51,073 nt of DNA from Richelia sp. CSU_2_1. Lineage in GTDB: Bacteria; Cyanobacteriota; Cyanobacteriia; Cyanobacteriales; Microcoleaceae. The DNA is taken from positions 1 to 51,073 of the forward strand of contig JAAUPF010000026.1 in the NCBI GenBank assembly GCA_012034575.1, in the 5' to 3' direction. Below the pieces are notes generated by a model that saw only the letters and a list, made by a program, of their open reading frames with translations, was not told the origin of the DNA and did no database searches. The position numbers and the translations under genes are program-made. Below are positions 40,489-49,668 of the stretch, piece after piece; the first letter of the stretch is position 1, and every line of letters begins with the position of its first letter.

Positions 40489-43158
40489 TTACTCTTGGGC
40501 CGCTTCCTCAGATTCCAAATCTTCTGTCGATTCTTCACCGGAAGGCGGCACTAAAGCCACAGCCACGATCGAATCATCTTCATCCAAACGCTGCACTCGC
40601 ACGCCCGTAGCAGTCCGCGATTGCGTGGAAATTGCACTCACCGCCTGACGGATAATAATCCCCCGATTGGTAATAATCATCAACTCATCATCTTCGTTGA
40701 CAATGCGCAAAGCTGCTACCGCATCTTTTGCCTTTTTTGACTTGAATTTAATAGCAGTCAATCCCTTTCCAGCGCGCCTCTGCAGCCGGAATTGCGACAC
40801 AGGAACCCGCTTGCCGTAGCCGTTGGTTGTAATTACCAATACAGCCGGCACTTCGCTGCTTTCTGAAGAAATTTCTTCAGCATCTTCCCCCTCATTTTCC
40901 TCAGCTTGCTGTTCTAATTCTTCCTCCTCTAATTCCGCATCTTCGGTTTCCAATTGAGCGGTATTAGCTTCTTCTAATTCCGCATCTTCAGTTTCCGAAT
41001 CTTCAAGGTCGGCAACAATTGAACTCGGCAAAATATCCATGCTGACCAATTCATCGCCCGATCGCAATTTCATCGATTTTACCCCCCGCGTCGCGCGACC
41101 TACCGGGCGCAACTGTTCGCGATCGGTGCGGAAATGAATTGCCATTCCCTGACGCGAACAGATGATAATACTGTCATCGTCTGTGGTTCTGCGTACCCAC
41201 CGCAATTGGTCGCCTTCTTCCAGAGAAATCGCAATCAATCCGTTGGTGCGGATGTTACTAAAAGCTGAAAGTGCAGTTTTCTTAATAAAGCCGCTCTTCG
41301 TCAGCATCACCAAGTATTCTTCGTTGGTAAATTCTGTTACCGACACCATCGAAGTGATTTTTTCTTCGATGGGAATTGGCAGCAGTTGTACCAGGGGAAT
41401 TCCCCGCGCCGTGCGGGAACTGACGGGGATTTGATAAGCTTTGACAGAGTAGACTACGCCTCGATCGCTGAAGAACAAAACGCTGTCGTGATCGCAGCAA
41501 GAAATAAAATGTTCGATGCCGTCATCTTCTTTCATTTTCGTCCCTGCTTTACCGCGAGTGGCGCGACTTTGGGCCTCGAAACCGCTGACGGGCATCCGCT
41601 TGATGTAGCCTTGTTCTGTAATCAGAATGATCGCTTGTTCGTTGGCAATTAAATCTGTTTCGTCGATTTCTCCTTCGGCGTGTTCGATGACGGTGCGCCT
41701 GGGAGTGGCGATTTTGGTTTTGATTTCAACTGCTTCAACTTCGACGATTTCTAAAATGCGTTCCCGGCGCGCCAAGATATCTTCTAAATCGGCAATTTTG
41801 GCTCGCAGTTCTTCGTGTTCCTGTTGAATTTTTTGCGCTTCCAAGGCAGTCAACCGCCTTAATTGCATTTGCAGGATGGCATCAGATTGCTGTTCGGAAA
41901 GACCGTAGTTATCCATCAATTCTTGTTTGGCTGCAGCCGTGTCAGGGGCGCGGCGAATTAACTGAATGATGGCATCTAGATTGTCGAGGGCAATTAACAA
42001 GCCTTGCAACAGGTGGTCGCGTTCTTCTGCTTTGCGAAGTTCGTATTGCGTCCGGCGAGTAATTGTCTCGATCCGAAAATCGAGAAAGACGTTGAGGAAT
42101 TGCGAGAGCGAAAGTAATTGGGGTTCCCCATTTACTAGCGCTAGCATATTGGCTCCAAAGTTAGCTTGGATGGGTGTTTGTTTGTAGAGGTTGTTAAGGA
42201 CAACTCGCGGGTAGGCGTCGCGTTTGAGTTCGATAACGACGCGCATTCCGTCTCTGTCGCTTTCGTCGCGAATGTCGGAAATTCCCTCTAATCTTTTGTC
42301 ATTTACAAGTTCGGCAATTTTCTCAATTAAGGCTGCTTTGTTGGTTTGGTAAGGCAGTTCGGTGATGATAATTGCTTCTTTGTCGGGGCGGCCGGGATGT
42401 TCGATGGTTTCGATGCTGGCGACGCCGCGCATGGTAATCGAACCGCGGCCTGTGGTGTACGCTTCCCGGATGGTGGCTTTCCCGAGAATTTGCCCGCCGG
42501 TGGGAAAGTCCGGGCCGGGGATGTATTGCATCAATTCCAAGTCGGTGATGCCTGGATTGTGAATTAGCGCTACCAAGCCGTCAACGATTTCGCCCAAATT
42601 GTGGGGCGGAATGTTGGTGGCCATCCCGACGGCGATACCTGAGGAACCGTTGAGCAAAATTTGGGGGATGCGTGCCGGGAGTACCAGGGGTTCTTGCTGG
42701 GAACCGTCGAAGTTGTCGCCGAAATCAACGGTTTCGCAGTCGATATCGCGCAGCATCGAGTCGCTAGTCAGGGCTGTGAGGCGGCATTCGGTGTACCGCA
42801 TCGCTGCGGGGGGGTCGTTGTCTACGGAACCGAAATTGCCGTGACCGTTGATTAGCGGTTCCCGCATCGAGAAATCTTGAGCCATCCGCACCAGGGCGTC
42901 GTAAACCGCTGTATCTCCGTGGGGGTGATACTTGCCCAGCACCTCCCCGACGACGCGGGCGCATTTGCGGAAGGGTCTGTCGGGTGTCAAGCCCAGTTCG
43001 TTCATGGCGTAGAGAATGCGTCGGTGAACCGGCTTGAGACCGTCCCTGGCATCTGGTAGCGCCCGACCCACAATTACGCTCATGGCGTATTCCAAGTACG
43101 ATCGGGACATCTCATTACCCAGATCCGTCGGGATTATCCGCGACTCAGAGGTGCTCAT
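40489..43158 (-). CDS. gyrA: DNA gyrase subunit A
   Basis: 889 residues from the ATG at 43158; a longer frame upstream adds unrelated residues and is not preferred. The catalytic tyrosine is Tyr122 (AMRYTECRL) and numbering matches E. coli GyrA through this part. Residue 83 is Thr where E. coli has Ser, and Asp87 is present. GyrA boxes [10 protein letters not shown] and QRRAGKG are visible in the C-terminal beta-pinwheel. Between pinwheel blades, residues ~709-770 are a Glu/Asp-rich insertion with a repeated TEDAELEE unit. It is needed for ATP-dependent negative supercoiling with GyrB, which is not in the window. Confidence 0.97.
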   Translation of the reverse strand: MSTSESRIIPTDLGNEMSRSYLEYAMSVIVGRALPDARDGLKPVHRRILYAMNELGLTPDRPFRKCARVVGEVLGKYHPHGDTAVYDALVRMAQDFSMREPLINGHGNFGSVDNDPPAAMRYTECRLTALTSDSMLRDIDCETVDFGDNFDGSQQEPLVLPARIPQILLNGSSGIAVGMATNIPPHNLGEIVDGLVALIHNPGITDLELMQYIPGPDFPTGGQILGKATIREAYTTGRGSITMRGVASIETIEHPGRPDKEAIIITELPYQTNKAALIEKIAELVNDKRLEGISDIRDESDRDGMRVVIELKRDAYPRVVLNNLYKQTPIQANFGANMLALVNGEPQLLSLSQFLNVFLDFRIETITRRTQYELRKAEERDHLLQGLLIALDNLDAIIQLIRRAPDTAAAKQELMDNYGLSEQQSDAILQMQLRRLTALEAQKIQQEHEELRAKIADLEDILARRERILEIVEVEAVEIKTKIATPRRTVIEHAEGEIDETDLIANEQAIILITEQGYIKRMPVSGFEAQSRATRGKAGTKMKEDDGIEHFISCCDHDSVLFFSDRGVVYSVKAYQIPVSSRTARGIPLVQLLPIPIEEKITSMVSVTEFTNEEYLVMLTKSGFIKKTALSAFSNIRTNGLIAISLEEGDQLRWVRRTTDDDSIIICSRQGMAIHFRTDREQLRPVGRATRGVKSMKLRSGDELVSMDILPSSIVADLEDSETEDAELEEANTAQLETEDAELEEEELEQQAEENEGEDAEEISSESSEVPAVLVITTNGYGKRVPVSQFRLQRRAGKGLTAIKFKSKKAKDAVAALRIVNEDDELMIITNRGIIIRQAVSAISTQSRTATGVRVQRLDEDDSIVAVALVPPSGEESTEDLESEEAAQE

Positions 43159-43544
43159 AGGTTGAAAAACTCCGTTAAAACTTAAACTTTGACCGCTATA
43201 AACCCAAAAAATGCGATAAAATCGGTTTGGATTCGGTAGAGTTGCCAAATATTGCAAATTACTTATAAAATTATATCATAATTTGTCTTTCACTTGTGAA
43301 AAAAGTAGCCAGAAAAATCAACTGACTAAACAAGAACAATCGATCGTTTTGCCGTTGGTAATTCGCTCGGCGATCGGTAAAAGCGAGCAAGTGTTTTTTC
43401 CGAGGTTTTTGCCAAAGTTTTTGCCAAGATCGGCAGCAGGTATTCTAGATAAATTCTTACTGCCACTTAAAAAACACAAATGGTTCCCCGATCGCCCTAG
43501 TTTTTTGATAAAGCTTTTGCTTTGCTGAGACAAACCGACAATTT

Positions 43545-43578
43545 TTGAATCTAAAATCTAAAATCTAAAATCTAAAAT
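43545..43578. repeat. AAATCTA heptamer array (four units)
   Basis: Four consecutive 7-nt units end 7 bp upstream of the deacetylase-like gene's start codon. Confidence 0.75.
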
Positions 43579-43584
43579 CGACCG

Positions 43585-44508
43585 ATGCTACCCGTCATCT
43601 ACTCCGAAGATTTCTTGCTGCACAAAACTGGAATGCTCCATCCAGAGCGACCGGAACGTTTGAGCGCGATCGTTGAAGCTTTGAAAGCAGCCCCCTGGGC
43701 CGATCGCCTCCAATGGCAACTGCCGACTCCCGTCGCGTTGCGCGAACCAAAACTGCTGTCCGCGATCGAAAAAGTTCACGCCAAAAAATATATCCGGGAG
43801 GTAGAACATTTGGCGAACCAGGGAGGCGGCTACCTCGATGGAGATACGCCGATTTCTGCGGAAAGTTACGACGTAGCGCTGCTGGCGGCGAGTGCTTGGT
43901 TGGATGGGGTCGATCGGGTGTTGGCGGGGGGAGAACCTGCTTTCGTAATGGCCAGGCCGCCGGGACACCACGCCGAAAACGCCCGCGCGATGGGTTTTTG
44001 CTTGTTTTCCAATGCTGCGATCGCCGCCCGCTACGCCCTCGAACAGCCCGGAATCCAACGTGTCGCCGTCCTCGACTGGGACGTGCACCACGGTAACGGC
44101 ACTCAATCTTTGGTGGAAAACAGCCGTCAAATTGCCTACTGTTCCCTGCACCAATCTCCCTGCTATCCGGGAACGGGAGATCCTGACGAACGCGGGGCTT
44201 ACGAAAACGTGCTCAACATTCCGATGTACCCAGGCGGCGGGATTGCCGAATACCGCGCGGCTTTTGAATCTCAAGTCATGCCGTTTTTGTCAAATTTTGA
44301 ACCGGATTTGCTGATTGTCAGCGCCGGCTACGATGCGACAGTTTCCGATCCCTTGGCGAGCATGAATTTGGTGCCTGCAGATTACGGAACTTTCACGGGA
44401 TACTGCTTGCAAGTCACCCGCCGCATTGTTTTTGGTTTGGAGGGAGGCTACGCGCTCAAAGAGTTGGGCGAGTCGGTAGCAGCAACTGTCTCGCGGTGTT
44501 TGAGTTGA
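43585..44508 (+). CDS. Histone deacetylase-family metal-dependent hydrolase
   Basis: 307 residues. The arginase/deacetylase-fold motifs are complete: RPPGHHAE (His128/129), VLDWDVHHGNGTQ (zinc ligands Asp166 and His168) and VSAGYDA (third ligand). In bacteria these act on acetylated polyamines, acetoin-related or other small or protein substrates; the specific one cannot be told. It is divergent from gyrA. An AAATCTA heptamer repeat precedes the start. Confidence 0.92.
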   Translation: MLPVIYSEDFLLHKTGMLHPERPERLSAIVEALKAAPWADRLQWQLPTPVALREPKLLSAIEKVHAKKYIREVEHLANQGGGYLDGDTPISAESYDVALLAASAWLDGVDRVLAGGEPAFVMARPPGHHAENARAMGFCLFSNAAIAARYALEQPGIQRVAVLDWDVHHGNGTQSLVENSRQIAYCSLHQSPCYPGTGDPDERGAYENVLNIPMYPGGGIAEYRAAFESQVMPFLSNFEPDLLIVSAGYDATVSDPLASMNLVPADYGTFTGYCLQVTRRIVFGLEGGYALKELGESVAATVSRCLS

Positions 44509-44763
44509 GAGTTTTGAGTTTTGAGTTTTGAGTGACAGCGTTCTTGCTTCTGGTGTCTAGCAGCAGGTGACAAGCATCACCCGATCGCTCCGATCCGAGT
44601 CACTTGCCGTACCAGTATCAGTCACAATTGATTACCCGAAAAATCACCAACTGTCAATGCTTGCGATCGCCCAAATTTTCGATCGCAAATATCATACTAG
44701 GATTGCAGGTAGCTTGTTACCTGCAAAAACATTTTTTACCAATTAGTCAGGAGGTAAAGTATC

Positions 44764-44952
44764 ATGCCAGTTTCCCACATTACGCTAGAAGAGTTATTCG
44801 GTCAGGTCATGTTTTCCAGCGTGGTTACTCGCCACGATCGGAGGCAGCTTAGAGCCGCACTCTTAGGAGGCAGCCTCAACGAAGATGAGTATGCAATCAT
44901 CAATAGACTGCTGTACAACGTGCGCCGCGGTTGGGTAAAGATTGTCGATTAA
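44764..44952 (+). CDS. Conserved-looking small cyanobacterial protein
   Basis: 62 residues, preceded by an excellent ribosome-binding site (caggaggtaaagtatcATG). It is charged and helical (MPVSHITLEELFGQVMF, TRHDRRQLRAALLGG, LNEDEYAIINRLLYNVRRG) with no membrane segment. I believe similar short proteins occur in other cyanobacteria but cannot name a function. It stands alone, with the spacer and a terminator-like hairpin following. Confidence 0.75.
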   Translation: MPVSHITLEELFGQVMFSSVVTRHDRRQLRAALLGGSLNEDEYAIINRLLYNVRRGWVKIVD

Positions 44953-45171
44953 AAGTGAAATGCCCAACTCCCTACAGGGGAGTGAGAAGTAGAAAATGTT
45001 GGCGGTGGCTCTTGTCTGCCCTCCCGATCCTGGTAAATGCTTTGATGTTTTTTTGATGTTTTTTGTTTGAGGTTTTAGGTCGGTGCTTAATTATTAAAAG
45101 TGCGATCGACATCAACCTTTAGGTAGATATAATTATAAAATAACAGGTGTTTGGTGCATATCTACTAATAT

Positions 45172-45233
45172 AAAAAACAGAGTTTTGAGTTACTTACTGA
45201 GAAATTACAGCTAACTCAAAATTCTGTTTTTTT
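45172..45233. terminator. Long terminator-like hairpin
   Basis: The arms aaaaaacagagttttgagtt (45172-45191) and aactcaaaattctgttttttt (45213-45233, 20-21 nt) pair with one mismatch around a 21-nt loop and have a T-run on the plus strand and an A-run on the other, so it may work both ways. It lies 219 bp after the 62-residue gene. The arm contains the same gttttgagtt word as the nearby heptamer repeats, so it may have arisen from an inverted repeat pair. Confidence 0.7.
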
Positions 45234-45281
45234 AGGAAAAATTAATTAAAAAAGTAGCAGTATAAAGGTTATTTATGGTGA

Positions 45282-45653
45282 GGTCGCGGGGTTATTCTGC
45301 AAAAATTGGGACGCGCTGAAGAGGCAATATCCAGTTACGATCGCGCTTTAGAATTACAGCCTGACGATGCTGATATATTGGATCGTCGAGCTTACGCTTT
45401 ACTAACCTTAGGTCGTTATGATGAGGCAATGGCTGATTGGGATAAAGTTTTAGAAATAGATCCAAATTATGCTAATGCTTATTATAATAAAGCTTGCTAT
45501 TTTGCCTTGCAGGATCGGGTGGAGTTAGCGCTGGAAAATTTGCGGCGCGCGATTCAATTGGAACCAGAAAGATATCGAGAGTTAGCGAAAACTGATGCGG
45601 ATTTTGATGGGATTCGGGGTGATGTGCGGTTTCAGGAGTTGTTGGCGGGATGA
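45282..45653 (+). pseudogene. TPR protein, 5'-truncated
   Basis: The frame gives about three TPR units (GRAEEAISSYDRALELQPDD, GRYDEAMADWDKVLEIDPNY, RVELALENLRRAIQLEP) and a C-terminal helix. It opens within the first unit: RGVILQKLGRAEEA continues upstream of the nominal TTG start (45306) to a TGA at 45279-45281, with no proper start codon. The nearest ATG (45275) is out of frame. A typical TPR gene would have further units upstream, so this is the 3' remnant of a larger gene or a gene broken by a frameshift. Confidence 0.6.
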
Positions 45654-45824
45654 GGGCGTGTCAGGGCTTAGGGACTCCGACAAAGAAACCGGGTTTTTAT
45701 TGAATTTATGGACTGCGATCGAGTATTTTCGTAAAAAACCCGGTTTCTGGGGCCGCGCGATCGCATTTGAGGGAAAGGTGCGATCGGCTATAATATAAAA
45801 AAATTGACTCCAAAAATAACTGTC

Positions 45825-46055
45825 ATGAAAGAGTTAATCCAACAAGAGTTAGAAAAGCTCGATCGAGAACAACTCAAACAAGTATTTGAATTTATTTCCT
45901 TCCTGAAATTCCGTGCCAGATTAGTGACTGTTCCCGCGATCGATGAAACTAACTTAGCTGCACTCTACAGCGAATTTGCCGAAGAAGACAGACAACTTGC
46001 AGAACTCGGAATCAGCGAATATGCAGACCTCCTCAAACATGAGGATTTGGTATGA
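45825..46055 (+). CDS. Antitoxin-like protein paired with a MazF-type toxin
   Basis: 76 residues from the ATG at 45825; a TTG seven codons upstream is less likely. The N-terminus (ELIQQELEKLDREQLKQVFE) is helical and resembles small antitoxin/DUF2281-like proteins, and the tail is acidic (ISEYADLLKHEDLV), which could bind the toxin. It overlaps the next gene by four bases (ATGA). Assigned from position and size rather than a specific motif. Confidence 0.6.
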   Translation: MKELIQQELEKLDREQLKQVFEFISFLKFRARLVTVPAIDETNLAALYSEFAEEDRQLAELGISEYADLLKHEDLV

Positions 46056-46399
46056 CTATTAGACGAGGTGAAATCTGGATTGCCAACCTCGATCCTACAG
46101 AAGGTTCCGAACAGGCCGGTGTGCGTCCCACAATTATTTTTCAAAATGATACTATTTCTAGATACACGACTACTGTTATCAGTATTCCTCTCACCACAAA
46201 TCTGCGCCGTGCCTCTCTTCCTTCCTGTGTTCTAATTCCCGGCGGTGAAGGAGGATTAGCTCAAGATTCTGTTGCATTATGCCATCAACTGCGAGTTTTA
46301 GATCGAACAAGATTGCGAAATAAAATTGGTGAAGTTAATCCAGAGATATTGGTACAATTAGAAAATATCGTATTATTTACCTTGGGTTACTTACCTTGA
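46052..46399 (+). CDS. Type II toxin, MazF/PemK family
   Basis: 115 residues. The motif RRGEIWIANLDPTEGSEQAG, then RPTIIFQND, ISIPLTTNL and LAQDSVALCHQLRVLD are classical MazF/PemK features (Arg/Gly-Asp-Pro loop and RPxxIxQND). The family comprises sequence-specific mRNA endonucleases. Preceded by its antitoxin gene. Confidence 0.9.
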   Translation: MTIRRGEIWIANLDPTEGSEQAGVRPTIIFQNDTISRYTTTVISIPLTTNLRRASLPSCVLIPGGEGGLAQDSVALCHQLRVLDRTRLRNKIGEVNPEILVQLENIVLFTLGYLP

Positions 46400-46733
46400 A
46401 AACTTTCGGTTGCAAGTTGATGACGAAGGTTTAGCAATGTTTGTAGATTTGACCGCCGAGTTCTATCGCCTCGAATTTGAGAGAAATGTGCGATCGCATT
46501 TTTGGATCTATAAGGGCGCTCGACTTTGGCTGTGAAACGGGGGTTTAAACCCCCGGCGGATCTGGTTTTTATGGGATAGCATCGGATTCGATCGCACCCT
46601 CAAATTTTGACCGAGGGACACGGCATTGTTGTGTCCGGCATTATCCGATGGTCGGCGAATCGGATTCGATCGCGCGATCGTTACAGCACAAAAAACAGCT
46701 ATAATACCAAAAACCAATTCATCCTAAAATAAT
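46400..46733. repeat. Spacer with a perfect 18-bp palindrome
   Basis: No gene supported. A palindrome cgggggtttaaacccccg is at 46538-46555. A second motif, ggacacggcattgttgtgtcc, is a degenerate copy of the GACACGGCA palindrome family (~46617-46637). The promoter of the ABC ATPase gene must lie near the end. Confidence 0.6.
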
Positions 46734-47756
46734 ATGGCTCCCGCCGTTTTAATTGAAAATCTTCAGAAACGCTACGGCAATGTAGAAGCCGTTAAAGATG
46801 TTTCCTTCAAGGTAGAACCGGGGGAAATATTTGGTTTGCTAGGCCCCAACGGTGCTGGCAAAACTACTACCCTGCGCGTACTTTGTACTTTAACATCGCC
46901 AGATAAAGGACGCATTGAAGTGTCCGGTATTTCTGCTGTCAGCCAGCCGAGAATTGCCCGACAAAAACTCGGTTACGTCGCCCAAGCAGTCGCTCTCGAT
47001 AAGGTGCTCACGGGCCGAGAAATGCTGCAACTGCAAGCCGCCCTTTACCATTTACCGCGCAATTTAATTAAAGAACGAATTGCAAAAACAGTCAAACTCC
47101 TCGGTTTGGAGGAGTGGGAAAATAAAAAGACAGGTACTTATTCCGGCGGTATTCTCAAGCGCTTTGACTTAGCTGCTGGATTGCTGCATCAACCGGATGT
47201 TTTGGTGTTAGATGAACCTACTGTCGGGCTGGATATTGAAAGTCGGGTTGTGGTATGGGATTTCTTGCGCCGCTTGCGGGAAGAAGGAACTACGGTTTTG
47301 ATTACCAGCCACTATCTCGAAGAAGTGGACGCTTTGGCCGATCGCGTGGCAATAATTGACAAAGGTGTAGTAATTGCTGAAGGGACGCCGGAGGAGTTGA
47401 AAAATCGGGTTGGGGGCGATCGAGTAACTCTGCGGATTCGGGAGTTTTCGCCCCTTGAAGAAGCTCAAACAGCGAAAGATTTAATGGCATCTTTGCCTTT
47501 CGTCCAAGAAGTTATTATTAACAGCGCCCAAGGAAATTCGCTCAATTTAGTAGTAACTTCGCAAAGCGACGCCCTTGTCAGCATTCAGCAAGCATTGAAA
47601 GATGCGGGACTTCCTACTTTTGGCATCGCTCAATCTCGCCCGAGTTTGGACGATGTTTATTTAGCAGCTACGGGCAAAACTTTGTTGGATGCAGAGTTGG
47701 ATGCTGCTAGCAGCCGGGATTTGAAAGCGGAACAAAAAGCAGCTATGCGGTCTTAA
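46734..47756 (+). CDS. ABC transporter ATP-binding protein, DrrA type
   Basis: 340 residues. Walker A GPNGAGKTT (37-45), ABC signature YSGGILKR and Walker B VLVLDEPTVGLD (~155) are intact, with the C-terminal DUF4162-type domain (~250-315) typical of DrrA-like ATPases (LRIREFSPLEEA and RPSLDDVYLAATG). Such ATPases pair with an ABC-2 permease to export drugs or lipids. The likely permease gene is on the opposite strand ~870 bp away, so the two converge rather than form an operon. Confidence 0.9.
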   Translation: MAPAVLIENLQKRYGNVEAVKDVSFKVEPGEIFGLLGPNGAGKTTTLRVLCTLTSPDKGRIEVSGISAVSQPRIARQKLGYVAQAVALDKVLTGREMLQLQAALYHLPRNLIKERIAKTVKLLGLEEWENKKTGTYSGGILKRFDLAAGLLHQPDVLVLDEPTVGLDIESRVVVWDFLRRLREEGTTVLITSHYLEEVDALADRVAIIDKGVVIAEGTPEELKNRVGGDRVTLRIREFSPLEEAQTAKDLMASLPFVQEVIINSAQGNSLNLVVTSQSDALVSIQQALKDAGLPTFGIAQSRPSLDDVYLAATGKTLLDAELDAASSRDLKAEQKAAMRS

Positions 47757-47788
47757 ATTTGACCAATTCCCAAACGGAATATCTGTAG

Positions 47789-47809
47789 GGACACGGCACT
47801 GCCGTGTCC
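47789..47809. repeat. Palindromic repeat GGACACGGCA-N-TGCCGTGTCC
   Basis: A perfect palindrome in the spacer after the ABC ATPase gene. Related copies form the core of the 48-bp repeat at 48462-48605 and a degenerate one lies near 46617. Confidence 0.7.
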
Positions 47810-47883
47810 TGGCTGCCACATCCTGGCTGCTGCCGTATCCTGACAATCCGCATTTCTCAATACAGCAGAATGCGGTTACAAAT

Positions 47884-48282
47884 TTAAGGAACTGGGGCGG
47901 TATTTTCAGCAGGTACGATCGCCCCTGTTGCAGGTGCTGCTTGTTCTTGTTTTTGGAGGATTTGGCGCTGTTTTTCCCGAAATTCTGCCGCCGCATCGTT
48001 CAAATTTTCGCGCTGTTCCGTGCTAAATTCTTCCATGCTGCGACCGCCTCCCAATCGGTATCTGTGCAATAAATCCCACATTCCCGTTCCGCTACCGCCG
48101 GTAAAAGGGTCGGGATTGTCGTTAGTTCTAAAGTCTTGCAGCGGTTGGGAATTGGGTGTTAAACCGCTGGCTTGAGCGAAGGTTGCTTGAGGTAAGAAAA
48201 TCGCCCCAGAGGCGATCGCGCTGACAGCAACTCGCACTATCCAATGACTCGATTGACTCGATTTAGAAGTTTTCCCGTTCAT
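47884..48282 (-). CDS. Exported protein of unknown function
   Basis: 132 residues. A signal peptide (VRVAVSAIASGAIFLPQATF, cleaved near AQA) precedes a small polar mature part with DFRTNDNPDPFTGG, LLHRYRLGGGRSMEEF and a Gln/Glu/Ala-rich coiled segment ending in Pro. Not recognised. It lies between the convergent ABC ATPase gene and the ABC permease gene, and is on the permease strand. Confidence 0.65.
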   Translation of the reverse strand: MNGKTSKSSQSSHWIVRVAVSAIASGAIFLPQATFAQASGLTPNSQPLQDFRTNDNPDPFTGGSGTGMWDLLHRYRLGGGRSMEEFSTEQRENLNDAAAEFREKQRQILQKQEQAAPATGAIVPAENTAPVP

Positions 48283-48372
48283 GATTTATTACTTGAACCT
48301 TTAAAAAAACAATTCTATCTCAACAATATTCTGACTGGCGATTAAATATTATACTATAGCCTTTTTCAGATA

Positions 48373-48424
48373 TTGGTAATTGGGAATTGGTAATTGGTAA
48401 TTGGTAATTGGTAATTGGTAATTG
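48373..48424. repeat. TTGGTAA heptamer array
   Basis: About seven 7-nt units (one variant ttgggaa) in the spacer between the exported protein and the 48-bp repeats. Confidence 0.8.
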
Positions 48425-48461
48425 CTTGAGATTTTACCTCAGGCTTCAGGAGAATCCCTAT

Positions 48462-48605
48462 ATTTCGATCGGGTTCAGGACACGGCAATGCCGTGTCCCT
48501 ACAATCGACATTTCGATCGGGTTCAGGAAACGGCATTGCCGTGTCCCTACAATCGACATTTCGATCGGGTTCAGGAAACGGCAGTGCCGTGTCCGAGAAT
48601 TGACT
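48462..48605. repeat. Three direct copies of a 48-bp repeat with an internal palindrome
   Basis: Copies start at 48462, 48510 and 48558. Each reads atttcgatcgggttcagga, then a palindromic acggca-N-tgccgtgtcc, then a short tail, and the copies differ at a few bases. There are no variable spacers between them, so this is not a CRISPR array. The unit is a multiple of three, so long frames run through it. Confidence 0.85.
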
Positions 48606-48622
48606 ATGCGGGTTAAACTCCC

Positions 48623-49510
48623 CTAAGCAAACCTGCGCCGCAACAAGGGTTGAATGCTCAGCAGCGCTACCAAATCGAAGGCTAGCAATACTAACAGCGC
48701 CCCTCCAAAAGTAACGTTACCCCAAGGAGCGTGCATCACGACGCTAGCTAGCGACCAATCGCCGTGCAGGTACAAATAGCGAATGGGTTCGATCGCATAA
48801 CTTAGAGGATTGAGAGTCACGACAACTTGCAGCCAGTCTGGCATAAACGACAGTGGCGCGAGGGCCGTGCTGGCAAATAATAGCGGCAAGTTGGTAACAA
48901 AAATTACTGCAATTAATTCTACGTGACCGGGGAGAGCAAAAGCTAAACCCAGACTCAAACCGGTGACGCCCAAAACTAACAGCAGGACAATCAGCGCGAT
49001 CGCCCCGAGTCCGGCAATGCCGGGGAATCCCGCGCCTAAAAAGGCTCCGGCCGTTACAATTGCGCCGGTTTGGATGAAACTGAGGGTGACAATAAAAATC
49101 GCCGAAGCCAGGACGATCGAAAATCTCGAAGCCAGGGGCGCGACTAACAAGCGGTTGAGAAATCCGAACTCGCGATCGAACATGATCGGCAAACCGGCAT
49201 TCAAAGCTCCGGCAAAGGCGGTAAAAACGATTACACCAGCGCCGAGAAATTGTCCGTAATTCTGACTCTCGCCGAACAAGCCTGCGGGAGCATTTTCAAA
49301 CAAAGCGCCGAATAAAACCAACCACATCAGCGGCTGAATAACTCCTGCAACTAGCGTCGAGGGGCGGCGCTGCAATTGAATGAACAGGCGTTTGGTTAAA
49401 GCGAGTGTTTCTTGAATGAAGTCGCCCAGCAGGGAACTGTTGGAGGCTGTAGTAGCCGCGGCAAGTGACTGCTGCTTGAGGTTGTTTGGGGATGTAACAG
49501 TACCGCTCAT
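48623..49510 (-). CDS. ABC-2 type permease, DrrB-like
   Basis: 295 residues. A cytoplasmic N-terminus with KRLFIQLQRRPSTLVAGVIQ is followed by six hydrophobic segments; the segment FMPDWLQVVVTLNPLSYAIE, then PIRYLYLHGDW, is the typical DrrB/ABC-2 signature near the last external loop. It should form an exporter with the DrrA-type ATPase, although the gene orientations differ. Confidence 0.9.
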   Translation of the reverse strand: MSGTVTSPNNLKQQSLAAATTASNSSLLGDFIQETLALTKRLFIQLQRRPSTLVAGVIQPLMWLVLFGALFENAPAGLFGESQNYGQFLGAGVIVFTAFAGALNAGLPIMFDREFGFLNRLLVAPLASRFSIVLASAIFIVTLSFIQTGAIVTAGAFLGAGFPGIAGLGAIALIVLLLVLGVTGLSLGLAFALPGHVELIAVIFVTNLPLLFASTALAPLSFMPDWLQVVVTLNPLSYAIEPIRYLYLHGDWSLASVVMHAPWGNVTFGGALLVLLAFDLVALLSIQPLLRRRFA

Positions 49511-49668
49511 AATTGCTTGGGATGATTTTGAGTAAATCTCACTATCTTTTAGAGTAGCAAGTCTGGAGATATTAGGGGGTTGGTGGGGGCGATCGTCCTA
49601 AAATATAGAGTATATAAGACTTAGATTCTGTCCGATCGCACGATTAAAGATACTCAGGAGGCAAACCA

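Noticed and set aside
43283..43533. Short frames between gyrA and the deacetylase-like gene
   Set aside because: Composed of a local tttttgccaa repeat; overlapping frames on both strands and no family match.
43588..44274. 228-residue open frame antisense to the deacetylase-like gene
   Set aside because: Overlaps a gene with complete catalytic motifs; no own motif or start signal.
48462..48605. Possible CRISPR array
   Set aside because: The copies are directly adjacent with no unique spacers, and no cas operon is present.
48408..48626. Two plus-strand frames with repeated FDRVQ/CRVPTIDISIGF units
   Set aside because: Produced by the 48-bp repeat, which is a multiple of three; no start signal.
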